Shown: piece by piece, positions 27,680 through 35,795 of the stretch
Layout of the letters: every line of letters begins with the position of its first letter
Numbering within the stretch: the first letter of the stretch is position 1
NCBI GenBank assembly: GCA_022561875.1
Contig: JADFQJ010000023.1
Coordinates: 1-36,934, forward strand
DNA length: 36,934 nucleotides
Direction of reading: 5' to 3'
From: Bacteroidota bacterium
GTDB taxonomy: Bacteria > Bacteroidota > Bacteroidia > Bacteroidales > VadinHA17
Made by a program: the position numbers and the translations under genes
Notes under the pieces: generated by a model
What the model saw: the letters and a program-made list of their open reading frames with translations, nothing else
Told to the model about the DNA's origin: nothing
Databases searched by the model: none

Positions 27680-27752
27680 GAAGCAATCTTTCATGGTTTT
27701 TCGTAAAGCTTATGACAGTCCATTTATTTAGCATTCCGGTTGTTTTAGGGAG
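27680..27752 (+). repeat. 73-bp dispersed repeat, left copy (inverted pair around mfd)
   Basis: The sequence begins GAAGCAATCTTTCATGG and ends TTTAGGGAG. The reverse complement of 31635-31707 matches it at about 67 of 73 bases by eye. Its end at 27751-27760 reads AGATTGCTTC, the reverse complement of its own first ten bases, so this copy has terminal inverted repeats. It lies just past the 3' end of mfd. It is non-coding. Confidence 0.8.
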
Positions 27753-27790
27753 ATTGCTTCCCACCTTCACTGAGTTACGGCGGGCAAGCG

Positions 27791-27817
27791 TCACTTCGTT
27801 CCTCGCAAAATCCTTTT
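27791..27817. repeat. REP-like tail shared with the mfd-upstream side
   Basis: TCACTTCGTTCCTCGCAAAA and the following TCC recur at 31707-31725 as TCACTTCGTT, CGCAAAATCC, in the same orientation, missing the CCT. It directly abuts the mfd stop codon at 27818. Confidence 0.6.
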
Positions 27818-30800
27818 TCACCCACTAATCTGCTCCAACAGACCAATTGCCTGGCGGATATTAATTACTTGCGGGACTGTAAGTGTTAGCTTATCAGTCT
27901 TTTCTTTCATTCTGAACTGCCGAGGGTCATTCTGGACAAATTGTAAAATATATGTGAATGTGGGTGACTGGAAATAGGGGGATTCCTGATCGGAGATAAA
28001 ATGGATCACCATCTTTTTATTTTGAAGGAAGATCTTTTCAAAGCCAAGTTCCTCAGCCAGCCATCTTAACCTGACAATGTTCAGCAGTTCAGAAGCAGGT
28101 TCAGGCAGAGGTCCAAACCTGTCCTTCAGCCTGCTTTCAAACTGCTCCAGATCCTGTTCGCTGTCAATATTGTTCAATTCCCTGTAGAGCCAGATCCTTT
28201 CTGCGATATTTTGAATATAGTCATCAGGATACATTATCTCCAGATCGGTATCAATGTGGCAATCTTTAACGAACTTTTTCTTTTTTGTTTCACTTATTTT
28301 TCCGCTTTCCTGCCTTTTTTCTTCATCAAACAGGTTTTTAAACTCGGTTTCTTTCAATTCATTTATTGCTTCATCCAGTATCCGGTGATATGTTTCAAAC
28401 CCGATGTCGGCAATAAAACCACTCTGTTCCGCTCCCAGCAGATTTCCCGCTCCGCGAATGTCCAGGTCCTGCATGGCAATATTGAAACCGCTGCCAAGCT
28501 CAGAGAATTCTTCAATAGACCTTAATCGCCGCCTGGCTTCAGGTGTAACTACCGAAAGGGGAGGAGCCAGTAAATAACAAAAAGCTTTTTTATTCGAGCG
28601 TCCAACCCGCCCACGTAGCTGGTGCAGATCGCTCAATCCGAAATTATTGGCATTATTGATAAATATTGTATTAGCGTTTGGTATGTCGAGTCCTGATTCA
28701 ATGATGGTTGTTGCCACCAATACATCGTAATCACCATGAATAAAATCAAGCATGACGTTTTCCAGTTGCCTTCCTTCCATTTGCCCATGAACAACCGCGG
28801 TTTTTACTTTAGGACAAATGCGGTTGATCATAGCTTCGATCTTTCTGATATTTACTATACGGTTATGGATGAAAAATACCTGTCCGTTACGGCTTACTTC
28901 ATAGTTAATTCCCTCTTTAATGATCTCTTCATTGAAACCATGCAGTTCGGTGATAATAGGATGCCTGTTTGGCGGCGGTGTGTTGATGATGGACAGGTCA
29001 CGTGCTCCCATCAGGGAGAATTGTAAAGTTCGTGGGATGGGTGTTGCTGTAAGGGTAAGTATATCTACATTTGCTTTGAGTTTTTTCAGCTTTTCCTTAA
29101 CCGCCACCCCGAATTTCTGCTCCTCATCGATGATCAGCAATCCGAGATCTTTGAATTTTATGTTTTTGCTTACCAGCTTATGTGTACCGATAATAATATC
29201 AGGTTTCCCTTCAGGCAGTTCACTTATGATCCGTTTCTGGTCGGAGGGTTTTTTCAGACGTGTGAGGTATTCAATAGTGCATGGGAAATCTTTAAGTCTG
29301 TCGGTAAATGTCTGGTAATGCTGCAGGGCAAGAATGGTAGTTGGAACCAGGACAGCAACCTGCTTGCTGTCAGCCACTGCCTTAAAAGCAGCACGGATAG
29401 CTATTTCTGTCTTGCCAAATCCTACATCACCGCATATCAGCCTGTCCATTGGTACAGCAGATTCCATACCGTTCTTGGTAGCCGCCGTTGCTTCTTCCTG
29501 GTCAGGAGTATCCTCATAGATAAACGATGCTTCCAGCTCCTTCTGCAGGTATGAGTCGGGGGAAAATGCAAATCCTTTTTCCTGTTTTCTTTGTGCATAC
29601 AAGGCAATGAGATCTCTGGCTATATCCTTAACCTTGTTTTTGGTCCTCTGCTTAAGCTTCTGCCATGCTCCTGAGCCTAATTTATAAATTTTCGGAGGTT
29701 TATCATCTTTCCCCTTGTATTTGGAGATGCGGTGCAAAGCGTGGATCTTTACATATAAAATATCATTGTCCTTGTAAACCAGTTTCAATGCCTCCTGGGT
29801 TTTCCCATTCACTTTAACCTTTTCCAGTCCGCCGAAACGGGCAATACCATGGTCAATGTGTACAACATAATCACCGGGTTTCAGACCTGTCAGTTCTCGT
29901 ACGGTAAGCGCTTCACTACGGGTAAAGTTTCCTTTTAAGCGGAATTTATGATATCGCTCAAATATCTGATGATCGGTATAAACACAAAATTTCAGATCGT
30001 GATCAATGAATCCTTCATGCAGGACCATCAAAACCGGATCAAAGTGCAGGCCGCTGTTCATATCAGCAAAGATCGCTACCAGACGGTCAATCTGTTTCTG
30101 GTTGCCGGAGAGGATAATATTATGAAATCCTTCTATCTGTTTCTCAGAGAGATCACGGGAAAGGATCTCGAAATTCTTGTTGAATGAGGGCTGGGAAGAG
30201 GTTCGGAAGTGGAGTTCGTTTTTGGTATGAAAGCTGAAATAATGCCCGAATTCAATAACAGTAAGATCATGGCATTGATCATACAAATGATTTCCTGTAA
30301 GCAGTTTCTCAACGACCTCATAGTCAAGGTCGTTCTTTTCGGAAACCTGTTTAAAAAGATCGTTCATTTTTTCCCGGGTATAATTCATATCCTGGGTCCA
30401 GACAGTGGTTCCTTTTGGGGAAAAACTAATGAGTGAGTCTGTAACTTCTTCAGGATGCAGGTCATGAATATTGGGCACAACCTGAATTGTATCAAGCGAT
30501 TGGATGGATAATTGATTTTCCACATCAAATATCCTTATAGAATCCACTTCATTACCAAAAAAATCGATACGGTAAGGTTGTTCGTTGGAAAAGGAAAAAA
30601 TGTCAACAATGCTTCCCCTGATAGAATAATGCCCCGGTTCATATACAAAATCCACCCTTTGAAAATCGGATCCCTGCAGGATCTCTTCCAGCTCTTCGAG
30701 TGATATTTTTCCGTTAACTTTCAAATGAAAGATTTTTTCTCTCAGTTTTGACCTGGTAACCACTTTCTCGATCAATGCTTCAGGGTAAGTGACAAGGATC

Positions 30801-31159
30801 ATCTTTCGTTTTCCTGAACCGATGGCGTTCAGTATCTCCGTTCTGAGAATAATATTTGAATGATCGGGTTGATTGTAAAGTACCGATCGTTTGAAGGATG
30901 TCGGGAAAAAACTCACCTTCTCTTCTCCGAGAATGTTTGCCAGGTCGTTATGAAAATATGCCGCCTCTTCTTTGTCATTGAGGATAAACAGGTGAGAAGA
31001 TGAGGATTGTTTCAGGAATTGGCTGCAAAACATACTTTTGGATGAACCTGTAAGCCCTTTCAGACGGATCTTTGGATTTTCCTGTTTTCGAACCCATTCA
31101 ACCAGCGTTTGCAGGTTAGGATGGTTCTTGTAGATATTTATGAAGTTTTTAAGTTCCAA
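27818..31159 (-). CDS. mfd: Transcription-repair coupling factor Mfd
   Basis: A large DNA translocase that removes stalled RNA polymerase at lesions and recruits UvrA. The 1113-residue protein has a UvrB-like N-terminal region. The RNA polymerase-interacting (CarD-like) domain is near 410-480 (LKPGDYVVHIDHGIARFGGL). The helicase core has Walker A GDVGFGKTEIAIRAA, DEEQ in LLIIDEEQKFGV, TATPIPRTLQFSLMGARDLS and the RecG/Mfd motif LRGRVGRSNKKAFCYLL. The C-terminal UvrA-binding region follows. Initiation seems to be at TTG (31159), since no in-frame ATG precedes it before the promoter-like box. Confidence 0.96.
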   Translation of the reverse strand: MELKNFINIYKNHPNLQTLVEWVRKQENPKIRLKGLTGSSKSMFCSQFLKQSSSSHLFILNDKEEAAYFHNDLANILGEEKVSFFPTSFKRSVLYNQPDHSNIILRTEILNAIGSGKRKMILVTYPEALIEKVVTRSKLREKIFHLKVNGKISLEELEEILQGSDFQRVDFVYEPGHYSIRGSIVDIFSFSNEQPYRIDFFGNEVDSIRIFDVENQLSIQSLDTIQVVPNIHDLHPEEVTDSLISFSPKGTTVWTQDMNYTREKMNDLFKQVSEKNDLDYEVVEKLLTGNHLYDQCHDLTVIEFGHYFSFHTKNELHFRTSSQPSFNKNFEILSRDLSEKQIEGFHNIILSGNQKQIDRLVAIFADMNSGLHFDPVLMVLHEGFIDHDLKFCVYTDHQIFERYHKFRLKGNFTRSEALTVRELTGLKPGDYVVHIDHGIARFGGLEKVKVNGKTQEALKLVYKDNDILYVKIHALHRISKYKGKDDKPPKIYKLGSGAWQKLKQRTKNKVKDIARDLIALYAQRKQEKGFAFSPDSYLQKELEASFIYEDTPDQEEATAATKNGMESAVPMDRLICGDVGFGKTEIAIRAAFKAVADSKQVAVLVPTTILALQHYQTFTDRLKDFPCTIEYLTRLKKPSDQKRIISELPEGKPDIIIGTHKLVSKNIKFKDLGLLIIDEEQKFGVAVKEKLKKLKANVDILTLTATPIPRTLQFSLMGARDLSIINTPPPNRHPIITELHGFNEEIIKEGINYEVSRNGQVFFIHNRIVNIRKIEAMINRICPKVKTAVVHGQMEGRQLENVMLDFIHGDYDVLVATTIIESGLDIPNANTIFINNANNFGLSDLHQLRGRVGRSNKKAFCYLLAPPLSVVTPEARRRLRSIEEFSELGSGFNIAMQDLDIRGAGNLLGAEQSGFIADIGFETYHRILDEAINELKETEFKNLFDEEKRQESGKISETKKKKFVKDCHIDTDLEIMYPDDYIQNIAERIWLYRELNNIDSEQDLEQFESRLKDRFGPLPEPASELLNIVRLRWLAEELGFEKIFLQNKKMVIHFISDQESPYFQSPTFTYILQFVQNDPRQFRMKEKTDKLTLTVPQVINIRQAIGLLEQISG

Positions 31160-31187
31160 AAGCCTGATATATTTTACTGAACGGCGG

Positions 31188-31195
31188 CAAAGGTA
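31188..31195 (-). promoter_or_regulatory. candidate -7 box (TACCTTTG) for mfd
   Basis: Perfect TAnnTTTG on the minus strand, 28 bases before the mfd start codon. It supports the TTG start, since it leaves room for only a short leader. No clear -33 TTG was seen. Confidence 0.5.
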
Positions 31196-31210
31196 GTAAA
31201 TAAAAGAATT

Positions 31211-31237
31211 GTGTTGCAGTGATGCAGTGTTGCAGTT
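31211..31237. repeat. GCAGTGTT-type tandem word repeat
   Basis: GTGTTGCAGTGATGCAGTGT is followed by TGCAGTT, the reverse-complement form of the 8-mer family at 93-113. It lies upstream of mfd in the gap before the decayed toxin genes. Confidence 0.6.
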
Positions 31238-31394
31238 GAATCTTCATTTCGGCAGGTGAAACGGTAATTTATCCTGTCGATAGCTCTACTATGTAACAGT
31301 TACGAATACAAGAAATCAAATACTTTTAATTCTATTGTGTTTAGACACGAATTACCTGCAAGCAGAAGAAAAATCAGCACATTAAAAAAATTAT

Positions 31395-31402
31395 TATCTT
31401 TG
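31395..31402 (+). promoter_or_regulatory. candidate -7 box (TATCTTTG) of the decayed MntA/HepT unit
   Basis: Perfect TAnnTTTG, 14 bases before the ATG at 31417. It may be a relic promoter of the original module. No matching -33 element was found. Confidence 0.4.
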
Positions 31403-31416
31403 AAAGAAAAAGTAGT

Positions 31417-31663
31417 ATGCAAAAGATTTTTAAGGACAAAATCAAAGAATTAAAAAGTATTTGTTTTATCGTTAGGAGAAAAAAGAGATTTTTTTGAGTA
31501 TCAGGAAAATAAACTTTTACGTAGAGGGATTGAAAGGGAAATTGAAATTATTGGTGAAGCAATGAGTCGGATTCTCAAATTGAACCAAAGTATCAAGATT
31601 AAAAATGCAAGACGAATAGTTGATAATAGGCAAACTCCCAAAAACAACCAGAATGCCAAATAA
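31417..31663 (+). pseudogene. collapsed MntA/HepT toxin-antitoxin remnant
   Basis: From 31417 the frame reads MQKIFKDKIKELKSIC, like the start of MntA-type nucleotidyltransferases, and hits TGA at 31495-31497. In another frame, 31466-31663 reads LGEKRDFFEYQENKLLRRGI and continues with EREIEIIGEA and NARRIVDNR, a clear match to the middle of HepT/DUF86 proteins. The active RNxxxH motif that should follow is missing. The last residues (QTPKNNQNAK) are encoded by the 73-bp repeat. An internal deletion therefore fused the antitoxin start to the toxin middle, and the repeat replaced the toxin end. The HepT identity is solid; the MntA part is tentative. Confidence 0.7.
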
Positions 31664-31707
31664 ACGGACTGTTATAAACTTTACGAAAAACCATGAAAGA
31701 TTGCTTC
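31635..31707 (-). repeat. 73-bp dispersed repeat, right copy (inverted relative to 27680-27752)
   Basis: The reverse complement begins GAAGCAATCTTTCATGG and ends TTTTTGGGAG, differing from the left copy at about six bases. It replaces the 3' end of the hepT remnant and supplies its stop. A REP-like tail continues to about 31728. Confidence 0.8.
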
Positions 31708-31903
31708 ACTTCGTTCGCAAAATCCCTTTACTTATTAAGCTTAAAGGAACACAACCAGAACCGGTCAGACCGCTTGTCTTCATTAGAAAATTTTGATAAA
31801 TGGATATATTTTTTCGGTTCAATAAAATTTCGTATAACTGAAACATAAGACAGGTAACCTGAACTTTATACGTTGCAGCATAAAATATATCCGGACTTAT
31901 TTG

Positions 31904-31911
31904 TAAATTTG
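31904..31911 (+). promoter_or_regulatory. candidate -7 box (TAAATTTG) for the antitoxin gene
   Basis: Perfect TAnnTTTG, 15 bases before the ATG at 31927. TTG at 31873-31875 is 28 bases away, longer than the usual 17-23, so the promoter is only partly supported. Confidence 0.35.
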
Positions 31912-31926
31912 CTAAAATTCAATAAA

Positions 31927-32163
31927 ATGAGCATTGACGAGATAAAAATAAGATTACACGAAGGTATTGAGAATATTGATGACAATGAATTCTTAATGAC
32001 CATTAAAGAGTTGATTGAACATAAATATCAATCTACAGGTTCTCCAAAATTAACTGGATGGCAATTAAAAAGAATTAAAGAATCAGAAGAGCAAATAAAA
32101 AATGGAGAATTCTTAACCGATGAACAGGTTGATAAAGTAATTGACAAATGGTTAGAAGAATAA
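31927..32163 (+). CDS. antitoxin of a ParE/RelE-type module
   Basis: A 78-residue acidic protein. The ATG at 31927 (MSIDEIKIRLHEGIENIDDN) is chosen because the upstream in-frame TTG would place the promoter-like box inside the gene. The C-terminal half (GWQLKRIKESEEQIKNGEFL, then TDEQVDKVIDKWLEE) is typical of small addiction-module antitoxins that wrap around a RelE/ParE toxin. The toxin frame begins inside its last codons (ATG at 32148), the usual overlap. The antitoxin frame is intact while the toxin is broken. Confidence 0.75.
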   Translation: MSIDEIKIRLHEGIENIDDNEFLMTIKELIEHKYQSTGSPKLTGWQLKRIKESEEQIKNGEFLTDEQVDKVIDKWLEE

Positions 32164-32444
32164 TTTGATCGAAAAATGCACTGAGAGACAAAGTGCAAAT
32201 ATTGGATTATTGGCACAAAAGAATTGGAACTAAAGCATATTCTCGAAAACTTAACAAACAATTAAGACAGCTGGTAAAACTACTCAAAAGTTTCCCTGAA
32301 ATGGGAAGACAACTTGAAAATACTAATGTCAGATTCCTGGTTAAAGACCATTATCAAATATTCTACAAATATTCAGGAAACGAGATTAGAATACTACATT
32401 TGTGGGATAGCAGACGAAATCCTGATAATTTGATAATTCCTTAA
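32148..32444 (+). pseudogene. ParE/RelE-family toxin with a premature stop at codon 7
   Basis: Read from the ATG at 32148, which overlaps the antitoxin by 16 bases, the frame gives MVRRII, TGA, SKNALRDKVQILDYWHKRIG, then LKSFPEMGRQ, VKDHYQIFYKY and LHLWDSRRNPDNL. That is a full-length 98-codon ParE-like toxin if codon 7 is W, as family starts of the form IIWSKNAL suggest. TGG to TGA is a single change. A GTG at 32193 could start an 83-residue product lacking the first strand. TGA is used as a normal stop elsewhere in the window (rsmH), so read-through is not expected. Confidence 0.75.
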
Positions 32445-32675
32445 ATCTGCAAGTCGCATTTTTAAACAACCAACTCCAAAACTACAACCCGGCAATATGT
32501 TCAATTTATTAGGGAAACCAAAATTTAGAATCATTCTAAAAAGCCCATAACTATCTGAACCACAGCTCTCTCTTTAAATTTTTTCTAAAAAGAGCATAAA
32601 AATCCTTGAAATAGATAAGCCCGAAGATGATCTTGAAAAAATACCTATTTAAATACCTATTTTTATAACTGCTCA
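32445..32675. other. AT-rich non-coding stretch
   Basis: Between the broken toxin and the AAGTGCCTA repeat no gene is supported. CTCTTT and AAAGAG near 32573-32595 could form a short stem without a following T-run. ATACCTATTT is repeated twice near 32641-32662. Confidence 0.4.
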
Positions 32676-32822
32676 AAAGTGTCTAAATGAAGAAGTGCCT
32701 AAAGTGCCTAAAGTGCCTAAAGTGCCTAAAGTGTTAAAGTGACTAAAATGATCAAAATGCCTAAAGTTTTAAATCAATAATGCTAATTGTGAATTTCTTA
32801 GTCCTTATTTCTAATTACTTAG
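32676..32822. repeat. AAGTGCCTA repeat element, copy B
   Basis: The 9-mer AAGTGCCTA is repeated four times from about 32693, then degrades (AAGTGTTAA, AGTGACTAA, AATGATCAA, AATGCCTAA). The following segment (TTTTAAAT, then CTTAGTCCT, TTTCTAATT, CTTA to 32821) matches copy A at 23521-23575. The end overlaps the last few codons and stop of fbp. Confidence 0.7.
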
Positions 32823-33818
32823 AAACTCCTCAACTTTCCCGATCATCATCCGGGATCCTGTATAGAAAGGGGTTCGCTGGTGGAAGGAGCCCGGCTTGAT
32901 CTCAAGGATCCTTTGTTTACCATTCGTGGCTTTTCCACCTGCCTGTTCGGCAATAAATGCAATAGGGTTACATTCATAAACCAGTCGTAGTTTACCATTC
33001 GGATTTTTCTCTGTCTCAGGATAAAGAAAAATTCCCCCTTTAATAAGGTTCCTGTGGAAGTCTGCCACGAGCGAACCTATATATCTGGAGGTGTACGGTC
33101 TGTTGGATTTTTCATCCATTACCTGGCAATATTTAATGTATTTCTTCACACCGTCAGGAAATCTAAGATAATTCCCTTCATTTATTGAGTATATAGTCCC
33201 ATCCTCAGGAGTTTTGATGTTGGGGTGTGAAAGACAAAACTCCCCGATAGAAGGATCGAGTGTAAATCCGTTCACCCCGTGACCTGTGGTATATACAAGT
33301 ACAGTTGAGGAGCCGTAAATTATGTATCCTGTGGCAACCTGTTCTGTTCCCGGCTGCAAAAAATCATCCATTACAGCTTTTGATCCCCTGTCGGACAGAC
33401 GGCGGTAAATGGAAAAAATTGTACCGATAGAAACGTTCACATCAATATTGGATGAGCCATCCAGGGGATCCATGCAAACAATATATTTCCCGTCACGTGC
33501 CATCTCATCATAAAAGACGATCTGTTCCTTGTTTTCTTCGGTAACCAGCCCGCAACATTCCCCGCTTCCTTTTAGAGCAGCAATAAACTGTTCATCTGCA
33601 AAGATATCAAGTATTTTCTGGTCTTCACCCTGAACATTAACATCACCCGATTCACCAAGGACATCAACCAGACCGGCTTTGTTCACTTTTTTATTCACCA
33701 TTTTGGCGGCGATACTTATGTGGTGCAAAAGCTGCGATAATTCACCTTTGGCATAAGGAAATTCCTTTTGCCGGGCAATAATAAATTCATTTAGTGTTGT
33801 AAAGCTGTAGCTTTTCAC
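32811..33818 (-). CDS. fbp: Fructose-1,6-bisphosphatase class I
   Basis: Hydrolyses fructose 1,6-bisphosphate in gluconeogenesis. The 335-residue protein has the class I signature [20 protein letters not shown] (metal-binding DPLDGSS), [13 protein letters not shown], and [21 protein letters not shown] near the C-terminus. Initiation is at GTG (33818, [12 protein letters not shown]); no upstream in-frame ATG is available. The last residues (FLSN) and the stop lie in the AAGTGCCTA repeat element. It is divergent from lysC with a 65-base gap. Confidence 0.95.
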   Translation of the reverse strand: MKSYSFTTLNEFIIARQKEFPYAKGELSQLLHHISIAAKMVNKKVNKAGLVDVLGESGDVNVQGEDQKILDIFADEQFIAALKGSGECCGLVTEENKEQIVFYDEMARDGKYIVCMDPLDGSSNIDVNVSIGTIFSIYRRLSDRGSKAVMDDFLQPGTEQVATGYIIYGSSTVLVYTTGHGVNGFTLDPSIGEFCLSHPNIKTPEDGTIYSINEGNYLRFPDGVKKYIKYCQVMDEKSNRPYTSRYIGSLVADFHRNLIKGGIFLYPETEKNPNGKLRLVYECNPIAFIAEQAGGKATNGKQRILEIKPGSFHQRTPFYTGSRMMIGKVEEFLSN

Positions 33819-33838
33819 GAATATTTTTTTTGATCTTT

Positions 33839-33869
33839 TTTGCAGCGCTGAAAATACTGTTTATTTTTG
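33839..33869 (+). promoter_or_regulatory. Bacteroidota-type promoter of lysC
   Basis: TTTG at 33839-33842, 19 bases of spacer, then TATTTTTG at 33862-33869. This matches both the -33 and TAnnTTTG -7 elements of the primary sigma factor of Bacteroidota, with correct spacing. The ATG follows 14 bases later, so the leader is very short. It is the best promoter in the window. Confidence 0.65.
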
Positions 33870-33883
33870 TTTAAAACCAAAAT

Positions 33884-35140
33884 ATGCTCATATACAAATT
33901 CGGCGGTTCTTCACTTGGTAACGCGGAAGGTATCCGTGACATCACTGACATTATAAGGAAAGCACCTGAAAATCTTGTTATTGCGATCTCGGCCCTGGGA
34001 AAGACTACCAATGCACTTGAAAGGGTTGTTAAAAGCTATATGGCAGGAGATACCGGTCAGGCAGGGAAGGAACTTGAAACAATCAGAAAATTTCATCAAA
34101 CTATTGTTAGAGATCTTTTCGGATCAGCAGGCAATGAAACAGGAAAGGAATTAAACAGCTCTTTCCGTAATTTGGAGGAATTAATAAAAAAAGTTCCTTC
34201 AGCTGGTTATGACCAGACTTACGATCAGATCGTTTCAATGGGTGAACTGTGGTCAACAAGCATAATAGCTTCCTGGTTCAGAAACCAGGGCATCCCGGCG
34301 CAATTGACGGATATCCGTGATTATTTAAAGACCGACGACACTTTCAGAGACGCTCAGGTTGACTGGGAGGTATCGGGCAATTTAATTCAAAAATATTTCA
34401 GCAATCCCGGGACTGAAAGATTGATAACACAAGGATTTATCGGTGGTACTGCCGGCGGGTTGTCTACTACGTTGGGCAGGGAAGGATCGGACTATACCGC
34501 GGCTATACTGGCTTATGTGCTTGATGCCGAAAAGGTGGTGATATGGAAAAATGTTCCCGGTGTAATGAATGCCGACCCTGCAGTTTTCCCCGATGCTGAG
34601 AAACTGGATGAGCTTTCATACCATGAAGCGCTTGAAATGGCTTATTACGGTGCCAAAGTGATCCATCCCAAGACCATCAAACCTCTTCATAATAAAAATA
34701 TTCCCCTGTACGTAAAATCTTTTCACTCGCCGGATGAACCCGGAACTATCATTCACCTGGTTGACCATCCGCTGGATCTCGTTCCGGTTTATGTTATCAA
34801 ACGTGATCAGATACTTGTGTCTGTCGAACCAAAAGATTATTCATTTATTGTTGAAGAAAACCTTGGGCATATCTTCAGTCTGTTTAATAAGTACCGTATT
34901 CGCGTAAACCTGATCCAGAATTCTGCAGTAACTATAACAGTTTGTGTAAACCAGACCAACGGGCATGTTTATAAAGTGATTGATGAGCTGAAAAAGGATT
35001 TTGAAGTCCGGTTCAATGAGGACGTTGAGCTGGTTACTATACGATATTATAACCGGGAAGCTATTGATAAAATGTCGCGGAACAGGGAGGTATTACTTGA
35101 ACAAATGAGCCGGCTGACAGCACAGTTGGTGTTGAAGTAA
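33884..35140 (+). CDS. lysC: Aspartate kinase (monofunctional, with ACT domains)
   Basis: Phosphorylates aspartate, opening the lysine, threonine, methionine and diaminopimelate pathways; the last feeds MurE. The 418-residue protein starts MLIYKFGGSSLGNAEGIRDI, where KFGGSS takes the place of the commoner KFGGTS. ITQGFIGGTAGGLSTTLGRE and GSDYTAAILAYVL form the catalytic core, and PGVMNADPAVFPDAEKLDEL the aspartate site. The C-terminal 110 residues look like two ACT domains (FIVEENLGHIFSLFNKY, ITVCVNQTNGHVYKVIDEL), the usual feedback-control module. No homoserine dehydrogenase domain is fused. Confidence 0.93.
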   Translation: MLIYKFGGSSLGNAEGIRDITDIIRKAPENLVIAISALGKTTNALERVVKSYMAGDTGQAGKELETIRKFHQTIVRDLFGSAGNETGKELNSSFRNLEELIKKVPSAGYDQTYDQIVSMGELWSTSIIASWFRNQGIPAQLTDIRDYLKTDDTFRDAQVDWEVSGNLIQKYFSNPGTERLITQGFIGGTAGGLSTTLGREGSDYTAAILAYVLDAEKVVIWKNVPGVMNADPAVFPDAEKLDELSYHEALEMAYYGAKVIHPKTIKPLHNKNIPLYVKSFHSPDEPGTIIHLVDHPLDLVPVYVIKRDQILVSVEPKDYSFIVEENLGHIFSLFNKYRIRVNLIQNSAVTITVCVNQTNGHVYKVIDELKKDFEVRFNEDVELVTIRYYNREAIDKMSRNREVLLEQMSRLTAQLVLK

Positions 35141-35141
35141 G

Positions 35142-35234
35142 AAGAGTTACGGGTTACGGGTTTCGTGTTGTATGCCTGATCTCCATGCCTAGCGCCAAGT
35201 AACCAGCACCCAGCACCCAGCACCCAGCACCCAG
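35142..35234. repeat. GGGTTAC words and a 7-bp CCAGCAC tandem repeat
   Basis: 35142-35165 resembles the reverse complement of 69-92 (TTACGGGTTACGGGTTTCG). 35203-35234 is CCAGCAC four times plus CCAG. Both lie directly after lysC and before the convergent DUF2148 gene. No terminator hairpin was seen. Confidence 0.7.
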
Positions 35235-35242
35235 TAACCTAA

Positions 35243-35776
35243 CTATTTCCTGTCAAAAAAAATATTCTTTGACAATGCCGAAAGAGGTATTCCGTAAGCA
35301 ATTCGAATATCTTTACCAAGCAATTCAAGTTCCAGGATTGCCTGACCTGCAGAGTACAGTATCCGGTTATCAACCCTGTGGTCCATGGCTACACTTACTG
35401 CAGACCCCATTGCTATCCCCAGATCGCCGGTATTGAAAACACACGGAATATCAGGATGCTTATCTTTTTCAGCACAATCTTTATGTCCGCACATGCTGCA
35501 ATTCAATTTAAGTGATTGGATGCTGGTTCCCATCAGCACCAGCACTTCAGACTGAAGCATATTTCCTGCATCTCTTTCAAAAAAGTGCTGTCCCTTGCGT
35601 TTCCCGATCTCTTTCATTTTGTCTGCAATTATCTGCAGCTCTTTACCATCAGCCAGTGCCAGTGAAATATAATCCCGACCCCGGGCCTTGGGCGCGGTGC
35701 GTGCGGCAATGATCATTTTCTTTGCAATGTTTTTCACACTTTCCGACTTAAACTGTTCTTCTTTAAGAATGGACAT
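35243..35776 (-). CDS. DUF2148 ferredoxin-domain protein
   Basis: A 177-residue protein of the DUF2148 family, of unknown function. The ATG at 35776 (MSILKEEQFKSESVKNIAKK) is preferred to a farther start because the conserved family region begins there. Conserved parts are MIIAARTAPKARGRDYISLA, VLVLMGT and a cysteine cluster CSMCGHKDCAEKDKHPDIPC at about 106-125, which could bind an iron-sulphur cluster. This is followed by GDLGIAMGSAVSVAMDHRVD. Redox or flavin-linked roles have been suggested for such folds but are not shown here. It is probably co-transcribed with the upstream lipoprotein gene. Confidence 0.8.
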   Translation of the reverse strand: MSILKEEQFKSESVKNIAKKMIIAARTAPKARGRDYISLALADGKELQIIADKMKEIGKRKGQHFFERDAGNMLQSEVLVLMGTSIQSLKLNCSMCGHKDCAEKDKHPDIPCVFNTGDLGIAMGSAVSVAMDHRVDNRILYSAGQAILELELLGKDIRIAYGIPLSALSKNIFFDRK

Positions 35777-35795
35777 AATATGTAGGAGTTTAAGA

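Noticed and set aside
32573-32600. Intrinsic terminator after the toxin remnant
   Set aside because: A CTCTTT/AAAGAG stem can form, but the loop is long and no T-run follows on either strand.
35203-35234. CCAGCAC tandem array as a CRISPR
   Set aside because: The unit is seven bases with no spacers, so it is a simple tandem repeat.
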